A stretch of DNA of 64,000 nucleotides, taken from assembly GCA_020226215.1 (NCBI GenBank), contig CM035232.1, forward strand, positions 53,348,851 through 53,412,850, in the 5' to 3' direction. This stretch comes from Sindora glabra. Taxonomy: Eukaryota; Streptophyta; Magnoliopsida; Fabales; Fabaceae. Within the stretch, counting starts at the first letter, position 1. The number at the start of each line of letters is the position of its first letter. This document shows positions 25,687 to 38,829 of this stretch, piece after piece. The notes under the pieces are model-generated. The model saw only the letters and a program-made list of their open reading frames with translations, was not told the origin of the DNA and did not search any database. The position numbers were made by a program, and so were the translations under genes.

Positions 25687-28650
25687 TAAGTAGGCAAAGG
25701 CATGTGTTGTAAAACCCTTACATCATAAGGCATTTCTATAGTTATAGGAATTGACAAATTATGAATTATTAATCTATGACCTAAAGAATAAAGAGTGCAA
25801 AGTTAAAGGAAGTATGAATATGAACCCTGATGGTGAAGTTAAAAGAATTATCTTAGCTAAACATTTGATTGTGTCATAACTTATGTTAACCTTATGATTC
25901 ATGATAGCCTAATATTAGGTTGATAGTGCATGGATAACTTTAAGAGGTTAGAAAACCTGGAGATAATGATAGAACATTGTAGAAATGAAGAAAAGTAGTT
26001 GGCCTTACCTTTAGGCAAAACATAATTAATAGTATAATCAATTATGCTTGACCAAAGTCACTCCCTAGGTTCATACAATCAATTAAATCATTAACTATAG
26101 ATGTTAGAGTTGCTTTTTAGACATTCATAGTCCATTATAATCCTGTTTCCAAAAAATGTTAAAAGACTTAGGAATCTTAGGAATGTTGTATATGCTTACT
26201 TATATAAAATGAAGTTAAATAGTGATAAATATGAGTAATGAAAATAAAAAAAATTGGTAACAGGAGATTATACTAGTATAGGAGAAAAAGATATAAAAAA
26301 AATGACATGATGTTTTATTTATGAAGATAAGTCATTTATGAACTTTGTTTGTAATTGTATAGGAAGAAGATTAGATGTAATTTGATTTATTCATGACAAA
26401 TTTGACCTAGAGCTTCAACTCTCATTCCATGATTAAATGATAAACCGTGTATGGTTTTATGTATTTGTAAGAATAAGGTATGAATATTTACATCATGCAA
26501 TTTGAAATTTGAGGTATTTGGTTAGATACTATTTATAAAGCTTATTTGTTTAATCTATAAGTGTTACATGGCATTATGTATGGAATCACATGGCACATGA
26601 AAAATAGATAATAAGTGTGATCAAATAAGAATTAACCAAATTTGAAAAGCTTGAGGTAGTTAAATTATAAGTAATCTAATTACTTGGTTTAAAGCGAATA
26701 AGTAGGATGATGAGAGGCCTATTGATTAAAGGATATAATGGTTGTTCTAATAATCAACTTTCTTGCATTTGCAAAGAAAAAGGCTAGTGAAGTATAATGA
26801 GGATAATGGATGATAATGATATATGGAAATATGAAATTGTGTAACATATTCCTAAACTTAATGAGGCATGGAAAATTGATAAAGGATGTAAGGATATGCT
26901 TCAAGGTAAATAATCTAGGTACATTGGCATCATAACTTAAGTAATAGAGTAAAGACAAGATATTTAACCTTTAAACTCCTAGCTAAAAGGATAATATAAA
27001 ATAATACTAACTAACATTTTAAATTTTATCATCATAGATTAGTGGTAGAGTGTCACGAACATTTTCCTAACTTAGGATTATAGTGAATCTAATTAAGAAA
27101 GGATTATTTCACCAAAGTAAACCATAGTGATAGAACTTGGACATAGATCAAAGTTTGTATAGTATGATCTGTATTTAACTTAGAACCTTATAAGTGAAGG
27201 CTTTAGTTTATAAATTTTATGCAATACTAATAATTGTGCACCTAATGTAGGAACCAATGATTTTATTCTAAAATTAGCAATCACCATAATTATAGATAGT
27301 CCATTTATCCAAGCATGCCTATATAACATTTAAAAGTAACTCTATAATAATACGAAAACTATTGTGAGCAAAATATGGTCTTATAGTCTATTGAGAGTTT
27401 TTTTTCTCCTTGTAAATTGGAATTTGATCTAGTTTTGAAAGCATTTAGCATGACTCATGACTTGAGGTAACCTATATTTAGAAAATGAGTTTATACAAAT
27501 CAATAAGTTGAAATCGACTATGATAGAGAGTATCTTGCATATTGAAATATGTGGATGAGCAAATATATAGCAATAGTGTTCAAATTTTATTAATGATCTT
27601 TTCATATATGCAAATAGCCATATTAGGATACAATATAAGATTGTGGAAGTTGCATATAAGTTAAAGTTCATGGCACTTGTTTATGGAGACTATGATGTAT
27701 ACTAAGACATATATAAATGAACTTGAATGATTATGATTCGTTATATACAGATTGCTTAGATATTTTCTAATAAAGTTTATAATCATATAAAAATGTAAAA
27801 TATTTATTTTTTGAAAAAGGATCCTTGAAAGTTCTTTTAAATTAATGTGCCTAGTGATTTGGGGTGCATGATAAAGTCGTAAGTAATAGGGTTTTAACAT
27901 CCTTTTGAATATGTAATAATGTGAAGGCATTTTATTTAGATTAAGTAAATAGATGATTGAGATTGTGCTATAATAATAGATGATTACAATTACTTGACAT
28001 CCATAGGGCATATAAATATTCAAACATTTATACTTAAGTTAATAACAAATTAAGATTTCTATCATTTTTATTTATATTTATGTGGTTAAAGTTCTTAATC
28101 ATTATATTCTTTGGTATATATATACATGGTAAAGCTTAACCATTTGGAAAGATTATTATGCATACATAATCTTGTGATAAAGATCTAATCTTGGAATATA
28201 AATATGGGTTAAGGATGGGAGAAAAATATGAATTGGCAATCTTCCTAAATGCTATGTTTAAGGAATTAAATTATTGTATTGTAAGATTAGAAAGTCAATG
28301 CTTTACTAAACCTAATGACAATGATAAGAGTGCATAATCCACTTGATGTTAGATTATTTTGTACACATCTGACCTATCAACCTTACCACCAATAGATATT
28401 GAGGAAAAAGTAATCCTAGGAAATGAAAGATAATTAAAGAGTGGTAAGAAAGTGGCTAATACATTGATTCCAAAAAATTCTAAAAAAAATTAAGTTAAAT
28501 AGATTAAGGAAGATATTGGATTATCGGAAGTGAGTAGATGGAGTATGAATATTAAGGCTTTGTGCCAGATGTTGGTCACACCTCCCAATTAAGTCAATAG
28601 AATTCTTTAAAAAGATACTACATAGTATACCCCCAGAATTTGAGGACAAA
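25687..28650 (+). mobile_element. Gyp3 internal region, 3' part
   Basis: About 3 kb that should hold pol. No reverse transcriptase or integrase motif could be read, apart from a possible chromodomain-like tail at the right end. The motif cluster near 26030-26150 (ATTAATAGTATAATCAATTATG and similar) suggests another LTR fragment in the left part. Open frames on the minus strand here, including one of 120 codons at 27661-28023, are low-complexity and not credible genes. Confidence 0.4.
28381..28560 (+). pseudogene. Gyp3 integrase tail, possible chromodomain remnant
   Basis: Plus-strand reading gives LPPIDIEEKVILGNER, a stop, then LKSGKKVANTLIP and, after more stops, IKEDIG. The pattern of a proline-rich lead-in, an ILxxR-type segment and a lysine-rich strand resembles the C-terminal tail of Ty3/gypsy integrases. 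It lies just before the polypurine tract, where that tail belongs. Interrupted by three stops within about 40 codons. The family reading is tentative. Confidence 0.35.
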
Positions 28651-28652
28651 TT

Positions 28653-28670
28653 CTTTTTGAGGGGGAGTAT
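28653..28670 (+). other. Gyp3 polypurine tract
   Basis: CTTTTTGAGGGGGAGTAT directly before the LTR start TGTAGTTC at 28671; the same form as in Gyp1 and Gyp4. Confidence 0.75.
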
Positions 28671-29828
28671 TGTAGTTCAAATTTGTATTTACTTAGGTAC
28701 CAATTACTTGTTAAATTAAATTGTTATATTTTGCATGGATAATGCAATATGAAATCCTTAAGTGAATTGAATTTAATGAAAATTTGAAAAAAATAAGGAT
28801 AGCAAAAGAAATGAGGAAATATGAGAATTTAAGAATGATTAAGAGTAAGAAAGGCTTATAAGCCATTTAGTGGCAAGAAGCTAAGCAATAGTCAACTATA
28901 TAGTCATCTATAGCAATACAAGCTATACTTTGGACTGGCATAATTGACTATAGGCCAGGGAAGGTAGCTAATGAATAAAAGACACAATTTTTCCTCTTTT
29001 TCTAGAATGCCCATGCTTTATTCTCTTAAAACTTCAACTTTCTTCCATTCATTGATCATTTCCTTAAAAATCCTTTACTATCTTATCTCATCTCCTTCAA
29101 GTGAGGAATCATCAAATTCTCATTAATCTTCTTACACAATCAAGCTAAGGACATTTAAATTTTCTTTTATATTAAGTTTTTCATCAGTTTTTCTTTGAAA
29201 ATCAAAGAAATCCACTAGTAGAGCTTAAAAAGGGGGAAATGGAATCTTAACATTAATTTATTGAATTTGGATGATTAGGAACCTCAAACTATTAATTTTA
29301 GCTTCCTAAATTCTTCCCTATATTAGGTGAGTAAGCATCTTAGCTATAATTAAAATATTAAAATGGTTATTTGATTAAGGTTAAAATTTAGAATTTTATT
29401 TGATTGTAATGGAAATAGTTTATGTGTTTAATTCAGTTTTGATGTTAGAATAGGCATAAATGTTTATATTCTTAATGAGTGTTTATGATTTAGATGGATT
29501 GGCAACTTGATAAATGCATTAAAATGATGAAAATGTAAAGTGAATAGTTAAAAATCGCAAGAAACCTAATGAAAACCAAGCTATGATTATCTATATAGTC
29601 GATTATAAGCCTTTAAGTGCTTTCTAGGTGCTAATAATTGACTATATACCCACTATATGCATCAGGATTGCTTTCTGAACCTTTATAGTTAACTATGCTA
29701 GAATAAATTTGTTATGTGAAACTTGAAGGGTCCTAACTTCTTTGTCTTGCATGTGTTTTTAGAAAATTACTTATTATTGGAAAGCTAATTGAGTCTACTT
29801 TTTAATGGATCTAGTTTCATATCAATAT

Positions 29829-29899
<71 letters not shown>

Positions 29900-31423
29900 A
29901 GATGTCACTAAAATAGTAGATAAAGATAAAAAAAATTCTACATAGTGAAAAACTGAATTTTTAGGATTAAATTATAAAAGTCATAAATCCTTCATATCGT
30001 AGGCATTTTGAGTAAATAACCACTTCATGGAAAGCTAATTAAGTCTATTTTATATAAAATAAGTTTCATGAATAGTAAATTTGTAATCTTTTATTTATTT
30101 ATAAAATACCATTTGAAGGTCAAAACTAAGGTATAACTCAAAGCTCTCTAAAGCTACATTAAGTTAGTATGTGATAAATGAAATTATTTACATGAATAAT
30201 AGCCATGAAATGAGGCATAGTAGTGTTATGACAACATGAAATTTTATTCATATATGCAAGTACTTGAATGACGATAAATAAGTATTGTGACTATGTTAGA
30301 AACAGGTGTGATTTGCATGTAGTTTATGAATGGATTTGAATCAATTATATGAATTTAACTTATGACCATGCAAAAAGGTATAAGATGATTGTTAATTTTG
30401 AATATTTGAATGTTGTTAAAGAAATGTAATAATGGAAGTTCTAGTTAAAGCACTTGTGATATTTATGGTAATAATATATATTAAATGTGATATTATAAGC
30501 TTATACTCTTTATGGATGACGAATGACTTGATGGAAATATGAATTGTGCTATGATGGATAATAAGATGATATGATGGCAACAATTATACACTTAATATGA
30601 TCATATGCATAGGGATTTTTGTGCAATATTTGTGAGGGGATCAGGATGACTTTAAAAAGATAAAGATGGAGTTTATAAGGGGGTGAGGATGAACCAAAAG
30701 TTATAAGGAGATTTATAAGTTTTTCTATATTTTCTTTCATTATTTTATAGTGTAATTGTGAAAATAATTGAATATGTGATTGTAATCGAACAAGCAATTA
30801 TTTTGAAAAAGGATTTTCCCTTTACAAATTGAATTAATGGTGGATAAATGAATAAATAATGTGCTCATGATTGTGACCTAATATAATATTGGTCTATTTA
30901 TATTATTCTTATTATATAGGTTAGTAATTATAAGAGTAATCTTTTTCCCTCTAGTGAAGTACAAATGTGTAATTGTTAATTAAAATAAAGCTCCACTATT
31001 TTAATAAATATAGACATAGGTGGGTGTATTTAAGTTGTTATGATATAACTTAAACTAATTATATTTTACAAATTTCTAAATATTTATTCATTAGGTTTCA
31101 AAGAAACTCACTCTCTTCCTTTCTCTATTTTATCTCTTTGGGGATCATTCCCCTTTAATGTCTAACTATCATTAGGTATCATAAATGTGAGACCACTTAT
31201 GAAATTTTAGTACTAAAGTAAGTATTGGAAAAGTTGGATTAGTTATACATGCTAATTATTTGGTACATTCTATATTTAAATTCTTAAATACTGCATACTT
31301 TTTAGAAGCATTAGATTTTTTGTACATGAATCATTGTAGTAGATATGTTATAGGAAGGCTGGTAGGTTATCACCTATAGTGACTTCCTATGCTAGTCATT
31401 TGCTCTAGGGTTAGGTCATGACA
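28671..31423 (+). mobile_element. Gyp3 3' LTR
   Basis: Runs from TGTAGTTCAAATTTG to GTTAGGTCATGACA, 2753 bp, with proper TG...CA ends. It aligns with 19976-22722 over its length. Unlike that copy it contains a 65-bp (TA)n tract. The five bases following are TCATT; the left partner is lost because the 5' LTR is truncated. Confidence 0.8.
29831..29895. repeat. (TA)n microsatellite
   Basis: About 32 TA units in the Gyp3 3' LTR. The matching place in the 5' LTR (about 21110-21130) has only TATCTTATGTATAGG, so the tract expanded after insertion. Confidence 0.95.
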
Positions 31424-31984
31424 TCATTACATTAGATTAACTTTATTTATATTTCCCACCTTCCTTTTTTTATATTATGGTTATTAAGTTTTCCATTTGG
31501 TGAGAGAGGTAAACTATACAAATTAGTTTACTTGAGGATGATACACCTTTTTAAGTGATATATGAAAATCCTAAAAAAGTATGTGTGAAATTAATATTAA
31601 CTAGAAGTGTGTAAAATTGAAATCAACTAGAAGTATGCATTATCTAAGGATATGGTTGAGTTTTGTAGTGACTACTTATTAAATGTAAAGGCTATTGGAT
31701 TTTCAAAGTCTTATCACAAGGAAAAATTACAAGTAAGGGCATATTAAGAACTTGGTTAGTGAGCCTTAGTCATGAAATGTGTATATAGGCTTACCTTTAT
31801 ATTAGACATAATAATGTTGAAGTTTAACTTTATTATGGACAAGCATATGACTAATAGGACTAAGCTAAACATAATCGATCATTATTCATTTAGTTCTAGT
31901 GTTGAGCTCATTTTTAGATAGCTTAAGGACTAAATGCTATTTTTGAAACCATTAAATTACTAGTTCATGGACCCTATATGGAGG

Positions 31985-32096
31985 TTATCTTTAACTATAG
32001 GTATGAGATCATCAGGTATTCTTTCTATACAAAGGGTCAGTTATCTCTAATTATAGGTATGAGATCATCAGGTATTCTTTCTATACTAAGGGTCAG
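31985..32096. repeat. 56-bp tandem duplication
   Basis: Units 31985-32040 and 32041-32096 both run TTATCT...TATAGGTATGAGATCATCA...AGGGTCAG and differ at only a few bases, so the duplication is fairly recent. Confidence 0.92.
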
Positions 32097-32589
32097 TATA
32101 ACAAAAGCACTATACAAAATAATGGGATTACTTTAGTGGGTAAGATAATACATATTGGTAGCTCTAAAATTAGAAACCTTATCTATATCAATATATCATA
32201 TTATGAGGTTATTGAACACATTTAGGAGCTTAACTATGTTATATTCAGGGTGCTTGTGTTTTTTGTAAATAAAGAATAAGAATGACATTCAGGTCAATGA
32301 TATAGGATTCATGCTAGTGAATCTTAACAAAATACAATTTTACAATAATATAAATTTAAAAAAGAAAAAGAAAAAATAGGACTATGTATTTTTCTATTCT
32401 CATTGCTAATTCTTGTAGCCATCATCTAAAAATTATGGTTTGACATCCATTAAATTTTGATGTTAGTAAATTATAGATATAAGCAATACATTTTTCTTTA
32501 TTATCAATGCCAAATTATGTTTGAGAAAGAGAAAAATTGCTTTAGGGTTATAAAATGGCTCGTGACCTATAGATCAGCTCATGACTTGT

Positions 32590-32860
32590 TTTTACGGATA
32601 TGAGCTCTTAAAATTAAGCCCATTTTTTAACGTGCGTAATATGGACCGGCCTGTCACGGGCTTAGTCCATGACAGACTGACTCATATTCATAAAGCCTGT
32701 AGAATTTCAAAGCCTACAGACTAACCTATACTCATCATCGATTTTAGTGAGTTTGGGCCCCTTAAAATTGAATCCATTTTAAACACAAGTAATATGGATA
32801 AATTTGTCATAGATTTGGCCTATTATGGAATGGCCTATATCCACATGAGTCAACCTATTT
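32590..32860. repeat. Imperfect direct repeat, GC-richer island
   Basis: Two blocks about 150 bp apart share CTTAAAATT.A.CCCATTTT and AA.A.G.GTAATATGGA, followed by text of the type GTCA-ggCTTaGTCC / GTCATAGATTTGGCC. It includes ACCGGCCTGTCACGGGCTTAG, GC-rich for this window. Possibly a fragment of a DNA transposon, but no terminal repeats were found. Confidence 0.45.
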
Positions 32861-33540
32861 TGTAACCCATAATAACTCACCTACCATCTTAATTGACATA
32901 TTTAGATGACAATCCTTATAATCGACAATAATCATATAATATAATGTCTTTAAATATGTTAAATGAAATAATAATAGAGTTATTTTCCATCTCTTCAAAC
33001 ACATGCAAGAGTTAGATAACAAAAGGCTAAGGTACCACATAGATATTTTAAATGGAGAGTGGACCAAAATTTATATAGGACATTATACGTCAGTTATTAA
33101 CATACAATCAATGTCTAAAATTGAAAATTTTCAAGATGAGTCTGTTGATATACTTTTTAGACATAAATTATTTAAAAAATTGGCATTGTAAATGATAAAC
33201 TTATAAATTACATAATGTATTTTAAATAAGCAAATTGTTGAAATACAAATAATCTTTGCAGTGTTCAACAATAGCATAAATAATAAAAAAAAATTAATTA
33301 TCTTAAGATAACTTATAAACATCAATTATGAATAAAGATAATTATCTCAAATTTTCCTAGACAAAAACTTCATCTCACATTAGAAAAATAAGATTTTATA
33401 ACATTAATTTATTATGTTAAGTGAAGTAGTAAGTTGTACTTATTTATAAAAAAAAGTCATTATACTAATATTGACATTAATTTTCTGTATAATTGATATC
33501 AATATGTTGACATTAAAAGGCAATCTATAGTAATGTCAAA

Positions 33541-34344
33541 ATTAAACCACATTCATTTATATTAAATTTGAAATATAACACTTGAATATCAATATCAAGA
33601 AAATATTGAAAATTAATAAATTTGATTTTAATTTTTAAATACTTTTATTAAAAATTGAATATAGAATGAATTAATTTAATTAATACTTTTATATTAAAGC
33701 TTTAACTAATTTAAAATATTTTATAGCAAAAATAAAATATATCATGCTATATCTATAGTATTAGTGATATTAGTGCATGAACAATAAACAATTAGAGTAA
33801 ATAGAAAACAATATGCAATAGAGTAAATTAAAAGAATAGAAAAATATATAAGTTGTAAAGGAATAAATGTTAAAAATAAAATATATGATGAATCAATTCC
33901 ATTGGATTAAATCTTTAATTTGTTTAAAATATTTTTATAGAAAAATATTATATTATATCTATATTACATAATGTATTGGCATCTGACTTATAAATAAAGA
34001 GAGTAAATTAGGGAAAAAAATAAGGAAGTAGATAATTAAAGGGAGAGAAATAATGCATGATCTGTAAAGCATTGACAAAATTTTAATTGAAGTATATTTA
34101 ATTTAAAATAGAAAATTAAGATAAAAAATTATTGAAAAATTTTAAATAACTAAATAGATTTAATTTTAATTATCAAATACTTTTATCAAAAATAGAATTT
34201 GCATATAATAAATACAATTAATACTTCTATACTAAAACATTAACTTATTGAAAATGTTTTACAATAAAAATAAAATATATTATGTTATAATTATATTATT
34301 TTGTAATATTAGTGTTTAAGTTATAAACCATAAAAGTGGGCATG
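33541..34344. repeat. AT-rich satellite-like array, left part
   Basis: Diverged copies of a unit with the anchor AAAATAAAATATATCATG..TATATCTATA start near 33727, 33943 and 34266, spacings of about 216 and 323 bp. The longer unit also contains ATATTTAATTT-AAATATA-type text. The array is cut by Gyp4 at 34345 and resumes at about 42377. Confidence 0.6.
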
Positions 34345-36537
34345 TGTTACATCCTCTTCAGAATTTCATTTTATAAATGGATAATTAGTTAATTATGATA
34401 ATAATAACAAAAATGAAGTTGTTGTGTGAGGAATGGACAAATTAGGATAAGAATATATGAAATGAGATATTGGCTAAAATAAAATTAATTAATTGGATGA
34501 AGTTTTGGATGAGAATTTTGCATGAAATAGATGAAAAAAGATAAGTAAAATGAAATGCTAAAAGGATGTAAATGGGTTTAAAGGAAATTTAGGGTATTTC
34601 TTCCATTTCACCTTTGCATGATTCTTCTTTTTTCCCATTCCACATAACCACTCTCCACATTTCCCCTAAGTCTCTAACTATTCTTTGCCATTCTTCCTAA
34701 CTTCTTCCTCTTCTTCTCTTTCAATTTCATATTCCTCCTTTATTAAGCACCAACGAAGCTAGGATCCATCAAATTTCTTACACAATCAAGGTAAGTTTTT
34801 CATTTTTAGTAATTTCCTCTTAATTTCTCTTTTTACATGAGGAAGTTTAGGCAAACTAGTTTAGAGGAGGCATTTTGAGCCTTAATCTTGAAAATGTGAT
34901 TTTAGTTGTTTAGGAACTAACAATCTATACTTTCAACCTTTTAACAACTCCTCTGTAGTAGGTTAGTGAACATTCTAGCCCTATTTTTAAGATTTAATTG
35001 GATTTGTTAAGTTTAAACTTAAGTTTTATATTTATAATAAATATATGAGGAATGTGATAATTTGTAATGATTGGTTTGATTTTGATAGTGGAAATGGCAT
35101 AAAAAGGATGTTTTATGTGCATTTATGGTGTGGTATGCAATGGTGGTGTAATAAATGCCTGTGGGTGGAATTTATGACAAATGAATAATGAACTCAAGCT
35201 AGAAATCTACAAAAAAACCATGATATAGTTTATTATATAGTTAACTATGACTTGAGATTTACTCTTTAGGGTGCCATAGTCAATTACACATTGCGAATTT
35301 TGCCTTAAAGGCATATAATCAACTAACATAATTGGCTTTAACTAAAGGGCTTGCTCCCCAGATACTCATAATCAAGTATATAGTTAACTACTTAATAGGA
35401 TCTTATTTTTGAAAGGTTCATAGTTAACTACAAAATTTACTATGATCCATATGCTAAGGACTTATAGTTGATTAACTAGCACCTAAATCCAACCCAAGGT
35501 TCTTTATAGTTAACTACATAGTCAATTATATATCTTTCCTAGGGTTATATAGTTGACTACATAGTTAGTTATCCTCTATAAATTTCTAAGATTTATGGCA
35601 TAAAAGGGGCTATAAGGATTAAGAGTTATATATATATTATGTATGATTATAATGTCATGTTTAATGATGGAAAATAAAAAATTTGCATTAAGGCATGAAA
35701 ATGTTATGACATGAAATATGTATTTCTTAATAAGAATAAATGTATTGAAATTATAAGAAATATGATGGACACAATATAATATATATGATATTCCAAACAT
35801 CGAATTTGGTAATAGCTAGTAAGGAATAAGGTTGATCAAAAGCCACAAGCATAGGCTTGTGAGGGATGAAAATGGATGGAAATCACAAAGAAATTTACTT
35901 GCTTTCCTTATTTTGTTATTCTTACATATTATATATATGGATATATGTTCTTTAGAGTGATTGCATAAATAAGTATATCTAATTATTGATAAATGTTTTG
36001 ATATTAATAAGAAATGTATTATGAATTACATGGCCTACATGTTTATGTTTATAAGAGGATAAACCTAATTAGTAAGCTTATGATTATTTTCTAGATTTGA
36101 TTTTGTTAAAATGTTTGCTAAGCTTTAAACTTACACATTTATGTTTTACTTTTGCACACTTATACGTTAAGTACATTTACCACCACCTTAGAGTTGAACT
36201 TTTAGAAAAACTCTTTAAAAAATCCTAAAATAGTATACGGTATTTTGATTTAATTAAATATCTTTAGGTCTTGTCCTGTTTATGTCAACTATAAATGGAA
36301 AGGAACTCATTCTCCTTCTAAGCTAACTTATCCTCAAGCTTAAACATAAGCAAGCATAACCTTTTTTATGACTAAATCATAATTACTAAAGGAAATTCCC
36401 TCCATTCCTATTAATGCATAAAAACTATCCCTTAATTCTTATATATGCTTTAGTATGTTAGTGTAAAATATAAGTAGGCTAGTGAAAATTGGGTAATGAG
36501 TTCTATGTTGGTCATGACTAAAGTTAGGTTATGATAA
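34345..36537 (+). mobile_element. Gyp4 5' LTR
   Basis: Starts TGTTACATCCTC and ends near ATGATAA before a decayed primer site. It matches the 3' LTR pieces at 39807-39887 and 41350-42376. It holds a dense cluster of TAGTTAACTA palindromes (35238-35580) and a pyrimidine-rich block near 34610-34740 followed by CAATCAAGGTAAG, the pattern also seen in Gyp3 LTRs (CAATCAAGGTAAAG, about 20430). Confidence 0.7.
35238..35580. repeat. Cluster of TAGTTAACTA palindromes
   Basis: Exact TAGTTAACTA occurs at 35238, 35381, 35421 and 35507. Near-variants (TAGTTGACTA, TAGTCAATTA, TAGTTAGTTA) fill the space between. Looser versions occur in the Gyp3 LTRs, in the nested LTR at 23641-25686 and in the Gyp4 3' LTR. 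Confidence 0.85.
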
Positions 36538-36539
36538 AT

Positions 36540-36558
36540 GTGATATCAAAATCTAGTC
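36540..36558 (+). other. Gyp4 primer-binding site (decayed)
   Basis: GTGATATCAAAATCTAGTC is recognisable as a mutated TTGGTATCAGAGCATGGTC and is correctly placed after the LTR end. Confidence 0.55.
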
Positions 36559-36649
36559 TAAGTTCTTAGTGGGATGAGGCCCTTATGTTATTTTTACATG
36601 CTTTCTTAAATAGGTATTTATCAAAACTATACTAATGATATGTATACAC

Positions 36650-38290
36650 CTAGGATCAAATATTACTAGTACCATTTTAATGGATCCTACAATGCCTATT
36701 AATAGTAATAATGGAGTTTGTTTTTGTAAGATTGCTTAATAATGTTTTGAATTGTTGTTTGATTATTTAGAAATTTATTGAACAAGGCAATGGTTAACAG
36801 TAGAAGTTAATTGTGAGCTGGTAAACCTAGTGTGAAAAATTATCTATAAGTTCATATGCTTAATGTAGTAAATAAGAAAAGAGGGAAGAGAGTAGATAAT
36901 AATTCCTTCCTTAGGGTACCAATTTCATGTAGCAAGTGATAAATCTAATAACTAAGGCATTTAATCAAAATTGAAGGCATGACCAATATAGAAACTAGAA
37001 TGATTATGAGAGGGATCATGATCATGAAAAGGAGCATAAATGGGAGCATACCCTTTCAAAAAGGGTGCTAAGAACAAATTTAAAAAATTCCATGAATTCT
37101 TGAAGCTAAAGCTTGCATAGTATATTAATGTTAATCCTACAACAAATTTATAACATTTCCTTGACTAGATATTGCATTATAGAAAAATATTAGGATGCTA
37201 CAATTAATTACTAATAGAACTTATAGGCTATTAATTGGATGATATAGCATGCTATTAGTTCATAAGTGTTATAAAGAATAGGGATCCTGACTTGGTGCCT
37301 TTATCGTAGGCAACTTTTCAAGAGAATTTCATTAACCAATTATTGCCTTTAAGTGTTTGCCAAAATAAGGTCTAAGAAATTGAATACTTGAAGCAGAAAA
37401 GTTTACTAATTACTATGTATAATGCTCAATTTACTTAATCATCTCAATATATAACTTCTTTGGTCCTTACTAAAAAGGTTAAGGTTGAAAAGTTTATAGT
37501 GAGTCTATAAGACTATTATTTTGAGCAAATCCATATAAAAGACAACATTGCTTATCAATAGGTATTAAACTAAGCATTAAGGCTTGAGTTCTTAATAAAA
37601 GAAAGGAAGGAAAGGGATGCTTAAATGGGAAGAAAGAAATGAAGCCCATCCAAAGGACTATGTATGTATAACTATGAAGGGAATTACCCCTTTAAGCAAC
37701 ATCTAAGAGGGAAGGAAGTGGTTCCATAGTAGGACTAATATCAATCTATAATGCATTAAGTGGATTCTCCATAAGAAGAAATTCTAAAGCGAAAGTAGTC
37801 ATTTGAATCCTTTGTTAAGTTATCACTAAAATTATCCTCCCACTTAAGGAAATGTGATGTTTAGGGTGTCTTAATGCCCACAATGCCAATCTCACCATGA
37901 TAGCTTATACAGCAACTTTGAAAGAGTTTGCTTCAAATGCAATCATGAAGGACATAAAGCTCGAGAGTGTCCTAAAAATATCTTGAGCCAAGGCATTAGC
38001 TATTTCATGTTTCAATAGAATATTCCAACCTCCCCCACCTGCGAATATTCTAAAAAATTAACCAATATAGTAAAAAAAATGCTAATGTGACTAATAGGGA
38101 GAGATTAGCAAGTGGAAGCTAAGTTAGAGCCTATACGTTAACATGTAAGGAAGCTTAAACCTTTAATGCCATAGTAACAATACCTTCAAAATTATTTACT
38201 TTCTTATTAAATTTTTATTTGATATCAGTGCTACTCATTTCTTTATATTAAAAAAGATTTTTTTTATCTTTAATAAGCCCCATAAGATAA
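36650..38290 (+). pseudogene. Gyp4 gag and protease region (heavily broken)
   Basis: Plus-strand reading from about 37060 gives gag-like text, including FKKFHEFLKLKLA, ATFQENFINQLLPLSVCQNKV and KVEKFIVSL, the same order as in Gyp2 gag. There are about two dozen stops. A knuckle-like region follows near 37860-37980, ending in HEGHKARECP-like sequence. The frame around 38200-38240 (LLNFYLISVLLISLY) probably derives from the aspartic protease; the catalytic Asp-Ser/Thr-Gly is not preserved. Beyond repair as a gene. Confidence 0.55.
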
Positions 38291-38829
38291 TGAGTTTACC
38301 TTGATTGTAATGAGCCTAGTTGATAAACCTCTATTAGTCACTCATAAGATAGAAATTAATCTTATGATTATATTAGAGCATATATTACTTGCAAACCTAG
38401 TTTTGCTTACCATGCTTAATTATTATGTGATTTTAAAAATGGATTGGTTATGCCAATATTATACTTGTGTGAACTATTTTAACAAGTATATTTCACTTTT
38501 CATAAATAGTCTTCTTCCTATTGAATTTTAAAAAGATAGGTTATTAAAAACTATCAATCTAATTTCAAGTATTAAGGCTTAGAGATTTGTTTCGAAAGGA
38601 TGTACAACCTATCTAGCAATGATTTGAGATTTGAATTAGCTAATCCTAAACATCAGTGAAGTCCCTATAGTATAAGAATTTCTTAATGTGTTTATGAAGG
38701 AATTACCCAGATTACTGCTTGATAGAGAAATAAAGTTTCATATTGTGCTAATGCCTAGCACCAAACCCCTTTTTATACTTCTATATTGAATAGCCCTAAT
38801 AGAATTACAATAATTGAAAGAGCAGCCAT

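Larger units (their letters stand above)
31424..33540. other. Unassigned stretch with two internal duplications
   Basis: No gene is recognised. It contains a 56-bp tandem duplication and, at about 32600-32850, a loosely duplicated block. A plus-strand frame at 33003-33191 (62 codons) has no features I recognise and is overlapped by equally long frames on the other strand. Confidence 0.5.

Noticed and set aside
27661..28023. 120-codon minus-strand frame, among the longest in the window
   Set aside because: Composition is Ile/Tyr/Asn-rich as expected from AT-rich noncoding DNA, it overlaps another meaningless frame, and it lies antisense inside Gyp3.
32590..32860. hAT or other DNA transposon
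   Set aside because: GC-rich repeated phrases are suggestive, but no terminal inverted repeats or target duplication could be found.
33541..34344. CRISPR-like array of repeats
   Set aside because: The repeats are long, diverged and AT-rich, without short identical repeats separated by unique spacers; the context is plant nuclear DNA.
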